A DNA stretch of 64,000 bases, from assembly GCA_003586115.2 (NCBI GenBank), contig QVOM02000057.1, forward strand, positions 3,002,156 to 3,066,155, in the 5' to 3' direction. This stretch comes from Salvator merianae (Eukaryota; Chordata; Lepidosauria; Squamata; Teiidae). Positions 10,060 to 23,500 of this stretch are shown here, piece after piece. A program made the position numbers and the translations under genes. The notes beneath the pieces are model-generated. The model had not been told where the DNA came from and searched no databases. It worked only from the letters and a program-made list of their open reading frames with translations. Within the stretch, counting starts at the first letter, position 1, and each line of letters opens with the position of its first letter.

Positions 10060-13000
10060 GTAGGGAGGGGAGCTTTGGGGGGCGCATAAACTGGGGGGGG
10101 CACTCACTCGGCCGGGACGCGGTGCACAACGGTCGTGCTTCTCCATGTGTCTTCAGTCGTTGTGAGCACCTGGCTCCAGGTACATTGTGGCTCGTGCAAG
10201 CCAGGTGCAGGGGGATGAAAACTGGGTCAGTATCCTTGGCATCCCCCCATTATTCCCTACTCTGGAACACTCAGAACGGCAGTGGCCTGCTTGGAACGTT
10301 CCCAGGCGGTTGTGTCTCGCTCTGACCTTCTCCTCACGGTTTCTCCCGGAGCTTCGTGACCCAAACAGGGCTGTTGAGGCGAAAGGGAAGTTGCTGATCT
10401 CTGGGCTGCCGAAATGCCCACCTGTGACGCGCCCCCCTCCCTCCGCTTCCCGACTCCCTAGGGTGCATTACGAGGGGAAGGACCGCCCGAAGGCCGGCTA
10501 CAAGATCGTGGACACCACCCCGTACAGCCACTCGGCGAACCTGGCCTCCGGCGTGCCCGGGCACCCGCGCACCTTCCTGACGTACCGGCGGGCCAGTGAG
10601 GGGCAGGCGTACAGCACGCTGGGCATCACCGACATCTGCCTGATCATGCCAAGCAAAGGGGAGAGCACGCCCCACACCTTCTGCCGGGTGGACCGGAACC
10701 TGAACGCCGGTGTGGTGAGTCCCGGAGCAGGCAGGGGGGGAGGCTGAGATTCTCCAGGGAGGGCGGCAGGTGTCCGCCCAGAACCCCGTTCAACCTGGGT
10801 GGGCAAGGGCTGGAGTCTGTACCAGGTGCCTTCCGGCACTCTGCTTAATTCCCCTTTTATTTCAGCACCATGAGGACTAGAATCTTGCTTTGCTTTTTAG
10901 CGGAAGAGCAAGGGCTGCGTCTGAGCGTGCCTCCTATGCGGACTGAAGGGAGCAGGTTAAATCCCAGGTGTTTCCACAGAGGGTTCAGGTTGACCCCTTG
11001 CTGGAAAACCCAGAGAACTGTTGCTGCCCCTGACTTACTCCGTTTAATTTATGGTCGCTGCCCCCATTGGAATGGCAAAGTATATGCAGCACAAACTACG
11101 CAGAATCCAAAGCGAGCAGGCTAATGTTTATGTTATTAACAGGGGTAAAAGAAGCAGTCATGCAAGCCAGTAAAAACCTGGACAGTGTTAAGAGAAATGG
11201 GCTACTGATCTGATTCAGTAACTAGTGTCCTACTGTCCAGGTCTGTCCTGTGTTCTGGTCCAGCTGAGATCCTATTTCTGTGCCGCTTGGGGTCAAGGGT
11301 TTGCTTGCAATCCTACAGAGTTTGCAGCACAGAGCTGTGGGTAAGGGTGGGTCAGAGAAACCACCCGCCGCGCTGGGCATGTGTTTTGCAGGTTCATCCT
11401 GGCTGCAGGAAACTGGAAGAGGGCGCAGGGAGAGAGGTTCCCAGGGTACTCCCATTAGATTTCCACAAAGGACACCATTCCTAGCCAGGTCTGGCGGCTG
11501 TGTTTTATACAATACACCCATTCCCGTCAGGTGTGGCTGCAGGGGCCCATGCTGCTTCAAGCAATTCCCAGCATCCCCTGGGAACCTTGGCCACCACCAG
11601 TCATCCTGAAATGGGAAAAGAAGTCAGACTGGCTATAGCAACGTGGCTGTAATCTGGGCCTTCGTCTTGCCCACTTTTTCTTACTGTGGTTTTCCCTTCT
11701 TTCCCCATCCAGTGGGGTCCAGCACTTTTCATCTGCTACAAGATGGCGTTGGCCAAAGGAAACACACTGGTCTATGAGGCAGGTATGCGGCAGTACATTC
11801 CCGCAGAGGGCTTCCCCATATAGTCGTAGAAAAACATGTGCTTTTTTAAAAAAAAAAAAAAATCTCTGTTTTTCTAGGGTTATTCTTTTTCCTAACCTTC
11901 TGAGAGGGAGATTGTTTTGTCCTGTCTTCCGCAGGTCTCCTTAGCCGCTACCCAGAAGAAGATAACGAGGGTTTCCCCTTGCCGGAGTCTGTGGCCGTGT
12001 TCTGCCTCCCCATGGGTGCCACTATAGAAAGTTGGCCAGTTGACACCAAGTATCAACTTCCTGTTTTCTCCACCTTTGTCCTCACTGGAGCTTCAGGGGA
12101 TAAGGTAATGCAGTTTGGGGACAGGGGGAAACCCGCATTATTTCAGGGAAACTCGGGGCCAGGGGCACACTGCAGAGGTACTCAAAATGGCGTTCGAGGA
12201 GGCAGGATTTGGACTGGGGGGGGGGTGTCGTCTCCCAGAAGTGAAACCAGTGCTTGGAACGGAGTGCCGTGTCATTTGTAAGTTCCCGCCATCTTGGGGG
12301 CTTGTGTGTCTTTTCTTCGGAGGAAAGGTGAATTTTATTTTCAGCCCAAAAAGATCGTTGTTAATCATTGTTATCCTCTGCTTGGTCGCCTAGAAATAAT
12401 TTTCTGCTCGCCCTAGGTGAGTGTCTTCTTGACGTAAGCTGGCATAATGCCCGCGGGCCTTTCTCTACCCCCACCCCCAGGTGTATGGTGCTGCTATCCA
12501 GTTCTATGAGCCATTCCCACGGGAGCGCCTGTCCGAAAGGCAGTGCATGTGGCTGAATCTTCTCACAGTGGTCGACCGGCGGCCCATCACCAGCAAGTCC
12601 GTGCAGACGCGCAAGAGTATTTGCGTCTTGTCCCACTGGCCGTTTTTCGACGTCTTCCGCAAGTTCCTCATGTTCGTCTACCGCTACAGTATATCGGGGC
12701 CCCACGTGTTGCCTCTGGAGGCGTAAGTTGGGGTCCTCGGAGCCGGGGGGGCAGACACTTGCCTAGATACAGGGATGGGCCAGAACCTTGGACTGCATTT
12801 TTTTTAAAAAAAACATTATTAGTGCTGTTAACTGTGGCTACAGTACTGAATGAGATCTTCCAGGGAGAGGGTGGCTTTCAGCTTTCCAGATATGTTACTC
12901 CAAATATTAGGTGTTACTCAGACATTACTCAGAATGTTTTGCTTCAAATCTACTTCCTGGTTATTTCACTTCCTTGTTAATAATCCTCCAGAATAGGAAG

Positions 13001-16000
13001 GGACCAATCTACTCTACCCCAAATCCTCCAGACACAATTCCAGAACCACTGGAAGGCTGACACATACCCCCCAAAAAAGTTCCAAATGGGCTGTCCCCCA
13101 AGTCTGCCTATAAAGGCTGAGGATTGAACTGGGGTGCTCAGAGCAAGGGTTCCACCCATTCAGTGCCACGTAGCCTAAGGTTCTTGTCCTCCTGGCTTTA
13201 AGTAAAGGAAATCTGGAGTTACCAGTTTTGTTGGAAGCACTTTGTCTTTCTGCCCTGTGACTTCTCTGTTCCTCTTTCTAGGCACATCTGTCATTTCATG
13301 CACAATGTCCCCTTCCCGTCTCCACAGCGGCCCCGGATCTTGGTGCAGGTGAGTGGAATAGGAGGAGACACACACCCTTGGGTTTGTTTGTGGAGCAGGG
13401 GAATAGAGAAGGGGACATTTCCACATCCCTCTTACATAAGTACAAAGAAAAAACTAACCTGTGTCCATTGTATCTCATAAGACCATAAGAGGAGCCCTGC
13501 CGGATCAGGCCACAGCCCATCTAGTCCAGCATCCCCTCTCACACAGTGTCCCATCAATTGCTTCTGGGCATCTCAAGCAGAAGATGAAGGCGAAACCTTC
13601 ACCTGCTCTCCACTCCCTGCAAAGGGCCTTTAAGAGGAATCCTGCCTGTCTCTCTAACTGGAGGTGGTACCTGGGCATCCATTCTAGTAGCCATTGATAC
13701 ACCTGAGTAGCCATTCACACGCTCCTCTGAGTGGCTTTTACCAGAACTCCCTAATGGAGTTTTCAGTCTGGTTTCCTGGAAATAAGCTCTGCTGACCCCA
13801 TTGGAACCCTCTTCTCTGTAGGTCACCAAGAATTCCCCGCTTTCCCCGAAGCCCTTAGGGTTTTCTCTGTATCCCTGCCCTAGGACAGTAACCTGAAAAT
13901 AACGGTACATAATGTTGAAACAGGGGATAGGGGAATCAGTTGCCCAGATGTTCAATTGTTGATTCACAGTTCTTGCATTTTTGCCCTCACTTCCTGTTTA
14001 GCTGTTTCCTTTTTTACCGAAAACCACACACTCTCAAAAAAGCAGCATGCTCATCTTTCAGTTTTGGTTGTTACTAGGGTGGAGAAGTTGGGGGGGTATA
14101 TTTTTTTTTGGTCTGGTGGTGTTTGAGGGGGAAGTGGATTTCAACAGCATTGGCCATAAAATACTTGGAAGAGAAGAGTCAGGGTACGAATCCTTCACCA
14201 AGCGAATTCTCTGAACTGCTGTGTGTTTCTAAAAGGTCTACAAATGCACACGCTGGTCTTTTTGAAGCTCTGTGATCCAGTACTTCCCTGCGTTTGGCAG
14301 CAAAAAACAACAGGAGTCTACATGCTTTTAAAAAAGAAGTCAGCCCATATTCCCGTTTTAGATAGGGAATATGTGCGTTGATCAGCTGTGAGTCAACTTC
14401 CATATCAGGGACACACTATACCACTGTTGAAGTGGCTGTAGCTCAGTGGTAGAGCAAACTGCCTAGAAAGCAGAGGGTTGCCAGTTCGATCCCCAGTCTC
14501 TCCCCAGAAGTAGGCAATGGCAAACCACTTCTGTATCCCTGCCAAGAAAACTGCGTAGAGGGCCCCAGGAGTTGGCCATGACTTAGTGGTACCCGACGAC
14601 AACAAATGGCACTTTTATCTTTCCAGAATACGTGCAGCTACGCAAGACCATCAGAAATGCCCCACTGGATTGGGCCAGAGACCCATCTAATCTTTCCTTC
14701 CAGGTTGCTGGGCAGCATCATATCTTCCGGTAGAGAATTCCAGAGTTTTAACTATACAGCACGCAAAAAAAATGCTTTCTTCTCTTTGTCCTGGTCTTTC
14801 CGAGAGGGTTCAAACTACCCTTTAAAGACACACAGCACGTGCCCGGAGGTGACTTGTTGGTTCCAGTTTAGATTTTGAAAACAGGGTGTCGCTTGGGCTT
14901 CGATTTAGGCCCAAACCCTATTTCTGACTTTCCATTTCTTTCCAGTACATTTTACAAAGACGGCTGCGTTTTCTGGCAGCGAGACTCTCTGTGGGCACAG
15001 AAACCCTTCTCGATATACCGTCCTGTGATAGCACTGGGGGTTTCTATTTATTTATTTATTACAAAATCATTATTTATGCTCCTCCCATAATTTACCCTCC
15101 CTCCCTCCCGCCTTTCGTCGCTGCCAACGTTCATATATCCCACTGGATGGTTCTACCCATCTCCTGTACAAATTCGTCGCTAGCGCTGGGGAGTCCTTGC
15201 ATTTTTTGGAATGGCATCAGAGAGATGGTATTTCTGCAACAGGGTTAAAAACTCCTGCCAGGTGGAGAGGAGCACTTTTGCATTGACGTCTGATGTTTTG
15301 GTTTGCTCCCAAGACAGCGTTTGCAGGATATAAATTCACTTGAAAATGCCTTTTCTCTTCTCTTTCCGCCTTTCCCCAACCAGATGTCTTCCTACGATAA
15401 CCTGCTCCTCTGCCAACCGGTTGCATCTCCGCTGCCATTAAGGTATGGATGAGAAGGGAGGGTGGTTGCTTGCTCAGGTGGGTGCAGCTTTAAAGGAACC
15501 TGAAGTCCCACCCCACTGGATATGGTTGCAAAGAATAGCCCCCGCTATCCCTAACGGGATCAAGCCGCCCTCTAATTCCCACTTCCTTGACCGTCTTCTG
15601 TTTACAGTGGGGCCAGCTTCCTCACCTTGCTGCAGACGCTGGGCCCCGAAAACACGGTCGCCCTCCTTGTGGCTGTCCTCACGGAGCAGAAGCTGCTGAT
15701 CCACTCCCTCCATCCGGACGTCCTGACAAGCGTGGGCGAAACCTTGGTCTCCGTGAGTTCATCATAGGTCGGAGTCGTGTGGTGGTGACTGGAAGAGTCG
15801 TGGGGGGGGGGATGTCCGGAGGAGGAGTGCGGTCACGACTGGGGGGGCTCGCGGGGTCACGACTGGGGGCTTGTGGGGTCACAACTAAGGGGCTCACGGG
15901 GTTACGACTAGGGGCTCATGGGGTCACAACCGGGGGACTCGCAGGGTCACGACTGGGGGCTCGCGGGGTCACGACTGGGGGACTCGCGGGGTGGTGCCTG

Positions 16001-19000
16001 AAGAAGTCACGGGGAGGTATCTGGATAGTACCAAAAACGACAGAGAGTTCTGTTGCAGCATTAGGAAAATTCTGTGGTTCTCTCCTGGCTTAAACCACTT
16101 GGCTTAGAAAGAAGCCCAGAAGCACAACCAAAGTGGGCAGGGTAGCAAAAGCACTTTTGCTGCCAGGAAAGGCGTAAAACCCATCTGGGGAACGACTTTT
16201 GACTCTCGGGCTCTATAACCTTTGTCGCTTCACGTGCGTCTCCCAGCCTCGAACCCCTTCTCATCTGTTTATGCCCGCAGATGATTTTCCCGCTCCAGTG
16301 GCAGTGTCCGTACATCCCGCTGTGTCCACTCGCGCTGGCCGACGTGCTGTGCGCCCCGTTGCCGTTCATTGTGGGGGTCCACTCCAGCTATTTTGACCTC
16401 TATAACCCCCCGCACGATGTCATCTGCGTAGATTTGGACACCAACACCATCTTCCAGTGAGTATCAGCTGCAGACAGGGAATGGAAGACGCCTGATCCCC
16501 AAGAACAGTGGCCCACCCTCCCTCACTCCCTCCCTCCCAAAAGTCTCAGAGCAGGTTTCAACCATAAAAACAAAATATAAAATGAATGCACCATTTATCA
16601 CTTGAGGATGGGTCTCCATTACAGAGCTATAACCCAAAAGAAATTGTTAAAACAATACTCCTGGCCAACACTGACCAGCAGCATGAAAGAAGGAACCTGC
16701 AGTAACAATACTGTGTAACTTGGGAGCGAACCCTGATCTTCCCCGGAATGAATCTTCCTCTGAGCGTATCTCAGTCCCAGCTGTGCTTGTGGAATGGCTC
16801 CTAGCTTAGCAGCCACCGTTTGGCTAGCAGGGTGCTGGGGACATCTAGGCGAGAGGGGGGCAGGGGGGGGGCTCCGTGGCCGAGGGGCATGCCGGCAGGA
16901 GGCACTAACCGTACAGGCAGCTTTGCTTGGTGTGCAGGTGTGAGGAACGGAAGCTGCTCTCGCTGCGGTCCCTGCCCCGGAAACCATGCAAGGTGCTGAT
17001 TGCTTCACTGAGCTCCCAGTATCAACAGCTGGACGAGAGTGAGTAGAGCGAGGGAACAGAGGGAGGCGGAGTTACGGTGGGATCTGGAAGTTCCTAACAG
17101 GTTCCACTCCGGGTACAAACTGAGAGCTACAGATGGCTCGTTTCAGAGCAAGCTGTCGCCAGGGCAAACCATTGTTTATCCAGCTTTGTGTGAAACAGCA
17201 AACTGTGGCTAATAGAGCAGAGGCATAAGAGAAGACTGGCTGCGGGCAAACGCAAACACTCTTTGATGCGACTCACTGTTGTGAATTTTGCAGGGTTGCC
17301 GTAGTAAAGTGATCGGATGACCACACCAGGGTCCCTTAAACAGTGTTAAGCAGCATCCGCGCCTGTTTAAGGCATGTTTGCTCCCACACACTGTATGCCT
17401 AACAGTGTTGATAGATGCTGCTGGGTGCATCCACTTCCTTGCCCCTTGTCATCCGATACATAGTAGTATTGCAGAGTGTGATGAACACGTTAGTCTGGTC
17501 AGCTCCACGGCATGTGTCTCCCCTTCGTGGGGCATTTCAGTCACCTGTCCTAGATTAACTGCTGCCCACCCCACCCCACCCCACCTACGTGATCCCTCGT
17601 TCGTTCTCCCCCAGTGTACAACCGGCCAGTAGAAGAGGCATCACTGGAATTCCTGCTCACGGATTACGACGTCATCTACGGGCGCCGGAAGCAGCTGGAA
17701 CTGGAGATACAGGGGGCGTTTCTGCGCTTCATGGCCTGCCTCTTGAAAGGTTACCGTGGCTTCCTCCTCCCCATCACGCAAGCCCCTTCGGAGAAGACGC
17801 GGGACTCCAGCAGTCTCTTCCACCACCAGGGTGAGCACCTTGGCCTCTTCAGCCTTGAAAGATGCCATTTATGAGGGGACCTGATTGAAGTCTTATAAAA
17901 TCATGGAAAAGGTGGATGGAGAAAAAATATTTTCCCTATCGCGCAACACTAGGACCAGGGGGCACTCTATGAAGTAGATGGGCGGGAGAGTTAGGACCGA
18001 CAAGGGGACGTATGTTTTCACCCAGAGGGTCTTCAGTCTGTGGAATTTACTACCAAAAGAGGTGGTGACAGCAGTCAGTCTGGGTGGCTTTAAGAACGGA
18101 TTGGACAGATTCATGGAGGTCAGGTGTATCAATGGCTACTGGAATGGATGCCAAGGCATTGCCTCCAAGATGGAGAGCCAGGCAGGAGGCCTCTAAAGGC
18201 CCTTTGCAGGGAGTCAAGAGCAGGTGAAGGTTTTGCCTTCGTCTTCTGCTTGAGATGCCCAGAAGCCATTGTTTGCTTGGGGCCACTGTGGTGGGCCACT
18301 GTGAGAGAGAAGATGCTGGACTAGATGGGCTGTGACCTGATCCTGCAGGGCTCCTCTTAGGTTCTAAAATACCAGGGGTGACCAGCAAGGAGGAGCACAA
18401 CCAGAAACCCCTTGCGCTGGTGAAACCAAGCTTGTGAGCTTCCTTAGAAGTTCACAAACCAGTTTTCAGCTCTGTCTCTGCAGTCAGTCATCTTGTCTTC
18501 GCCCAGGTTTTCTGAAATCGCGGGACCGGGCCTACCACAAGTTCTACCAGCAGCTCTTGCGCACGCAGCTGTTTACGCAGTTCATCGAGGAATGCTCCTT
18601 CGTCAGCGACCGTCACGTGTCCCTGGAGTTCTTTGATTCCTGTGTGGAAAAGGTAACCGGGAACGGACCTGGTCAAGTCTAACGGTTGCTAACTTTAGAG
18701 CAAGTGAGGGGAAAAGATACTCCAGAGCTTATAATCCAGTTTCAGCCGCCTGCTGTTGACTGTATTTCCGGCTTAGCTCACAAAAGTGTCCATTTTTACA
18801 ATGCACAAGAGCTTCTCCATCCTATCAAGTGTGTCCTGAAAATAATTTGGACCCACCGTTGGTGGCAAGCCCTCAGAATGACTGGAGAACTCCCTGTGCT
18901 GGACCTCACCAATATCCGTCCAGGATTCCATACGCTTATGCCTCCCCGGCTCTCTTGCATTTTCAGGGCTGCAGAGCCAAAATGGAGACATGCCAAGAGC

Positions 19001-20251
19001 ATTGTGGGAACTGGGAAACTGCGGAAACCCAGTTCAGTTGGTTAACAGGCACGGCTAAGTAGCACAGAGGTGGAGCAAGGTGGGTTGTAGAGATGTAATC
19101 AGCATAGAGATGGAGAAGGTAGCAAGGTTAGAAATTCGCCCTTGAGTTGATATCTTTGGAGTGGACCTCTCCCTAGCGCGCTCTTCTATCTCGGCCTGCT
19201 CAGGTGCAAGTGGACCTGGAGAAGCCAGAAGAAACCCCCCTGATTGAACTGGATGACACTCATGGCAGCGAACACACTGTCTTCATAATGCCCCCCGAGG
19301 AACCAACTGGACCGAACGGCACGGAACTGCCACCACGCTACCAGTAAGCCTTTTCCCTACACTTTTATGTCATCTTCTGCCCTATGCTTTATTATTATTG
19401 CTACTCAGTTTCCTTCAGCCTGGTGTTTCGAAAGGGTGTTACGAACACCACATAGCATTAAAGATGTTGGAAAATAACGTTTTTTGGAGGTAGACTTGGG
19501 GAAGCATTCACCCGTAAAACCAGCACCAAGTGTCAAGAGACAGTGCTGTCGCTGCAGCAAGAAAACTACACACTCAGGGTGCCAAAACGGAGAAGGCCCC
19601 ATTCTGTGGCAGTCACACAGCAAGCTGTCTGTTGTCAGTAGACTTACCAGCTCCCCTCTCTCTCTCTCTCTGGACAGTTATATCTCAATTAAGCGATCCC
19701 AGTCTTTCTGATTTGGGGGACGTGGTTTTAAAAAGGAAACAAACCTACCACATTGTTCAGGGCTGCTAATGTGCTGTTCCCCGTCTGTCGTTCCCCCCCC
19801 CCCAATACTGCACTCCCAGGTACGACAGCTTCCCCAAACTCCAGGCTGAGCTTTTTGAGCGACCCCAAGACCAGCTCATGCCCTCGCTGTGCCAAGCTCG
19901 GAGCAGCGCCCCCAGCAGTCCAGCGCCACGCAGGACCAAACAGGTGAGAGGCGACGGGTCTTGTGGGCACAGACTCACTGCAACACTCTTGTCTGCGGGG
20001 GGAAGGGGTACACGGCCCTTTCCACACTGGACACGGTCCTGTGACCGGAAGGGGCCTCGGGGCCGAAAGTGCGGATACGAGCAAACGTGTGGCTGCGTGG
20101 ATGGAGTTTTTACAACAGTTTCTGAGAAAAAGAGCCAAAGGTCTTACGTGGGCAGTCAGGATGTACACGAGAGAGAGAGAGAGAGAGAGACATATGGATG
20201 GTAGATAAGTAGGTAGGTAGACAAATAAACGGATGGATGGATGGATGGATG

Positions 20252-20309
<58 letters not shown>

Positions 20310-20353
20310 GATAGGGGAGGCAGATAAATACATGAGAGATAAAGGGATGGATG

Positions 20354-20403
<50 letters not shown>

Positions 20404-20475
20404 GGGGAGGCAGATAAATACATGAGAGATAAAGAAATGGATGGATGGATAGATAGATGAATAGATGGATGGATG

Positions 20476-20509
<34 letters not shown>

Positions 20510-23500
20510 GGCAGATGGGAGGGTGGGCAGTGCAGGGCAGCCAGCCAGCCTATATTGTTGAGCCAAGAGGTTTTGGAGGGTCCTTCTGCCATTAACATCA
20601 CGATAAAGTGTGCCAGCCGTTTTTTCAAGACACCGCCCGGACCACCGCGCTGCGCCCGTTTTCCTCCCTGCAGGAAATCAAGTCAGCGCAGCGCGTGGCG
20701 CAGAAGTACTCCTCCGTTCCGGACATGTGGGCCAAGTGTCTGCTGGGCCACTGCTACGGCCTGTGGTTCATCGCGCTGCCCACCTACGTGCGGGCGGCCG
20801 CCTCCAAGGTGCGCGCGCTGCAGACGGCTTATGAGGTGCTCAAGCAGATGGAGACCAAGAAGGTGGTCCTTCCGGACGAGGTACCCCTGCTCTGCTTGCC
20901 CCCCTGTCCCCTTCTGCTCTTGCCCACCCACCCTTTGGAGAGCAGCCCTTCCCAAAAATCTGGACTCGGCTGTGGGGGCTTGTAAGGACATCTAGACCAA
21001 CCCACTCTCTGTCCCAGCATCAGCCTCCCTGTTTGTCTAACATACTCACCCTTCGCAAATCCAGACTTTTCTTTCTTGTTGTCGGCCGAGAGACCTATAG
21101 ACAGCCTCCACTGGCCGAAATTGCATTGCACAAATGTGCAAAAACAGCTCCATGGCTAAACTGTTATAACTATTTCTTTGATCACCGAAAGCAAAGCAAG
21201 GGGGAGTTTACACCTTCTGGAAGTGCAGTGCCATCGCACANCGCTGCGCCCGTTTTCCTCCCTGCAGGAAATCAAGTCAGCGCAGCGTGTGGCGCAGAAG
21301 TACTCCTCCGTTCCGGACATGTGGGCCAAGTGTCTGCTGGGCCACTGCTACGGCCTGTGGTTCATCGCGCTGCCCACCTACGTGCGGGCGGCCGCCTCCA
21401 AGGTGCGCGCGCTGCAGACGGCTTATGAGGTGCTCAAGCAGATGGAGACCAAGAAGGTGGTCCTTCCGGACGAGGTACCCCTGCTCTGCTTGCCCCCCTG
21501 TCCCCTTCTGCTCTTGCCCACCCACCCTTTGGAGAGCAGCCCTTCCCAAAAATCTGGACTCGGCTGTGGGGGCTTGTAAGGACATCTAGACCAACCCACT
21601 CTCTGTCCCAGCATCAGCCTCCCTGTTTGTCTAACGTACTCACCCTTCGCAAATCCAGACTTTTCTTTCTTGTTGTCGGCCGAGAGACCTATAGACAGCC
21701 TCCACTGGCCGAAATTGCATTGCACAAATGTGCAAAAACAGCTCCATGGCTAAACTGTTATAACTATTTCTTTGATCACCGAAAGCAAAGCAAGGGGGAG
21801 TTTACACCTTCTGGAAGTGCAGTGCCATCGCACACCAGATTCGGAACCACAGTCGCCAGCCAAAAGCTCCTTAGTTTATCCATGATTACTAACCAAATAT
21901 GTTAGTGGGAATTTGCAGACCAAGAGACATCTTGAGCTGCTCTGAAAACAAGTTACTGAGTAAGTGTGAATGCAGGAGTAGACCTCTCTTTCAGGGTCAT
22001 GCAGTGGGAAAAGGAACTACTGAGGTCATCCAGCCCAGCCCAACCCCCTTGCTTGATCAATGCCTTGTTTGTCTAGGGGCCGAATTTCCAGGGTACCTTG
22101 CATAAAAGAGCACTAAACCTTGGGGCAGCTGAAACAGGCTATTTGCTACCCAGAAATTTGCCTTGGCCAGCATTAGGAGAGGAAGGAAACACTGGAGTCC
22201 GCAGCTTTATGGACCCTTTTCTCTCCACCGTCCCACTTCAAGGTCTGCTACCGGATCCTGATGCAGCTGTGTGGACAGTATGGGGAGCCTGTCCTCTCCG
22301 TCCGCGTGCTTCTGGAGATGAAACGAGCCGGCATCGTGCCCAACACCATCACCTATGGCTACTATAACAAGGTAAGGGCCTTCCCTTTTCTTTTCCGCTT
22401 CGACGTTCAATTACCTGCAAATTCTCTCAATCCCACTCCGTTTTCCCACCTTATGTCCCCCAAAGGGTACACATCCAAGAAGCCAGTATTTTATAGATCT
22501 CCTGGTTTTTAATGTACCTTCCAATTTAGCGGACTGATTTTTTTGGGCAAGGCTGGTCAAGTTCTGGAATCCAAACCCCTCTTGGCCACAGGAGAATTTT
22601 GGACAATCCTGAGTTAGTCACTGCCTGTCCCACCCCACAGGCTGTTGGGAAGGCAAAACAGAGATTTGCTCTTAGGTATAAAGATAGGATGTCAAGGCCA
22701 CAAGCAGAATTAAGTCACACCTAAGTTCCGGTCCACTTTCAGGCTGAGACAACACATCCGTGAAGTAAGACGATGTTTTCTTTCGGCATTATCTAACTCA
22801 GAAAATCCACCTGGAGAGTCCCCCCAAGTGCATGCAGGGGTCAGGAATTTGTGAACCCAGATCTTTTCACCAAAAAAATCCATTTAGGGTTGCTTTCCCT
22901 CTAGCTTTTCTTTAAAAGCAAGGGGTGCTGAACTCCAGACAGGCTGGGTTTACTGAGAGTAGGAGCAGAACATTAAAAGGACCATCGTCCGAGCATCCGA
23001 GGAGTTTGTTTCTGTTGTTAAAACAGCTGCAAGTCAGAAGCGTTGACCGGCCTGTGAAAAACGGCCCACAGCTAAGTGCTGCCCCCTCGCCAGCTGCATT
23101 TTTTACTGATACACTCCCTTGCTTCTCTTTCTCTTGGGCCAGGCCATTTTGGAATGCAAATGGCCGTCCAGCACCCAGGGCGGGCGCCTCCGCTGGGCCA
23201 AACTACGCAACGTGGTCCTGGGGGCTGCTCAGTTCCGGCAGCCTCTGCGCCAGCGCCAGCGTGAGGCGGAGTCACAGAGTGTCAGCAGTGAGTCAGGTAT
23301 GCCGGGAAACTGAGGGTCGGGATTATGGGGGGCACTGGGACCGCCCTCATTGCCTCGTTGTCCGTCAAGTGGGGTCATCAGCTTGTGGCGCGTAGTGTGT
23401 AGAAACCATCTTGCGGCCACAGACAAGAGGTGAAGAGGGTGGCTTTCCCCTGTTTTGTGTCGGTAGAAGGCAGAGGCAGCAAGGCGTCGGGGTCTCGAAC

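Larger units (their letters stand above)
13349..15383. other. DENND4B intron 7
   Basis: A 2-kb intron holding a reverse CR1-like 3' end (13475-13706), a tRNA-headed SINE (14432-14604) and a T-rich reverse retroposon tail near 15040-15110. The remaining sequence shows no exon signal, and the protein alignment has no gap that would call for one. Confidence 0.7.
20648..21834 (+). repeat. 594-bp tandem duplication spanning exon 16, split by one N
   Basis: Positions 20648-21240 and 21242-21834 are identical apart from two transitions that I can see (near 20693/21287 and 21041/21635). The only ambiguous base in the window, N at 21241, sits exactly at the junction. This pattern fits two haplotypes or overlapping contigs laid end to end at an assembly gap. 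A true recent duplication is possible but less likely. Confidence 0.9.

Noticed and set aside
14432..14505. tRNA gene
   Set aside because: A and B boxes are present but the sequence does not make a full cloverleaf and continues into a SINE body found at other sites.
15587..16093. 168-residue frame with repeated [13 protein letters not shown] units
   Set aside because: Translation of the intron 9 minisatellite; it reads through the exon 9 donor.
17978..18196. Protein-coding exon with FTQRV...FKNGLDRF
   Set aside because: It is the tail of a CR1 reverse transcriptase repeated at several sites in the window, 5'-truncated, and not part of DENND4B.
19728..20628. 172- and 231-residue frames on the minus strand rich in YLSI repeats
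   Set aside because: Direct translation of the GATA microsatellite; not a protein.
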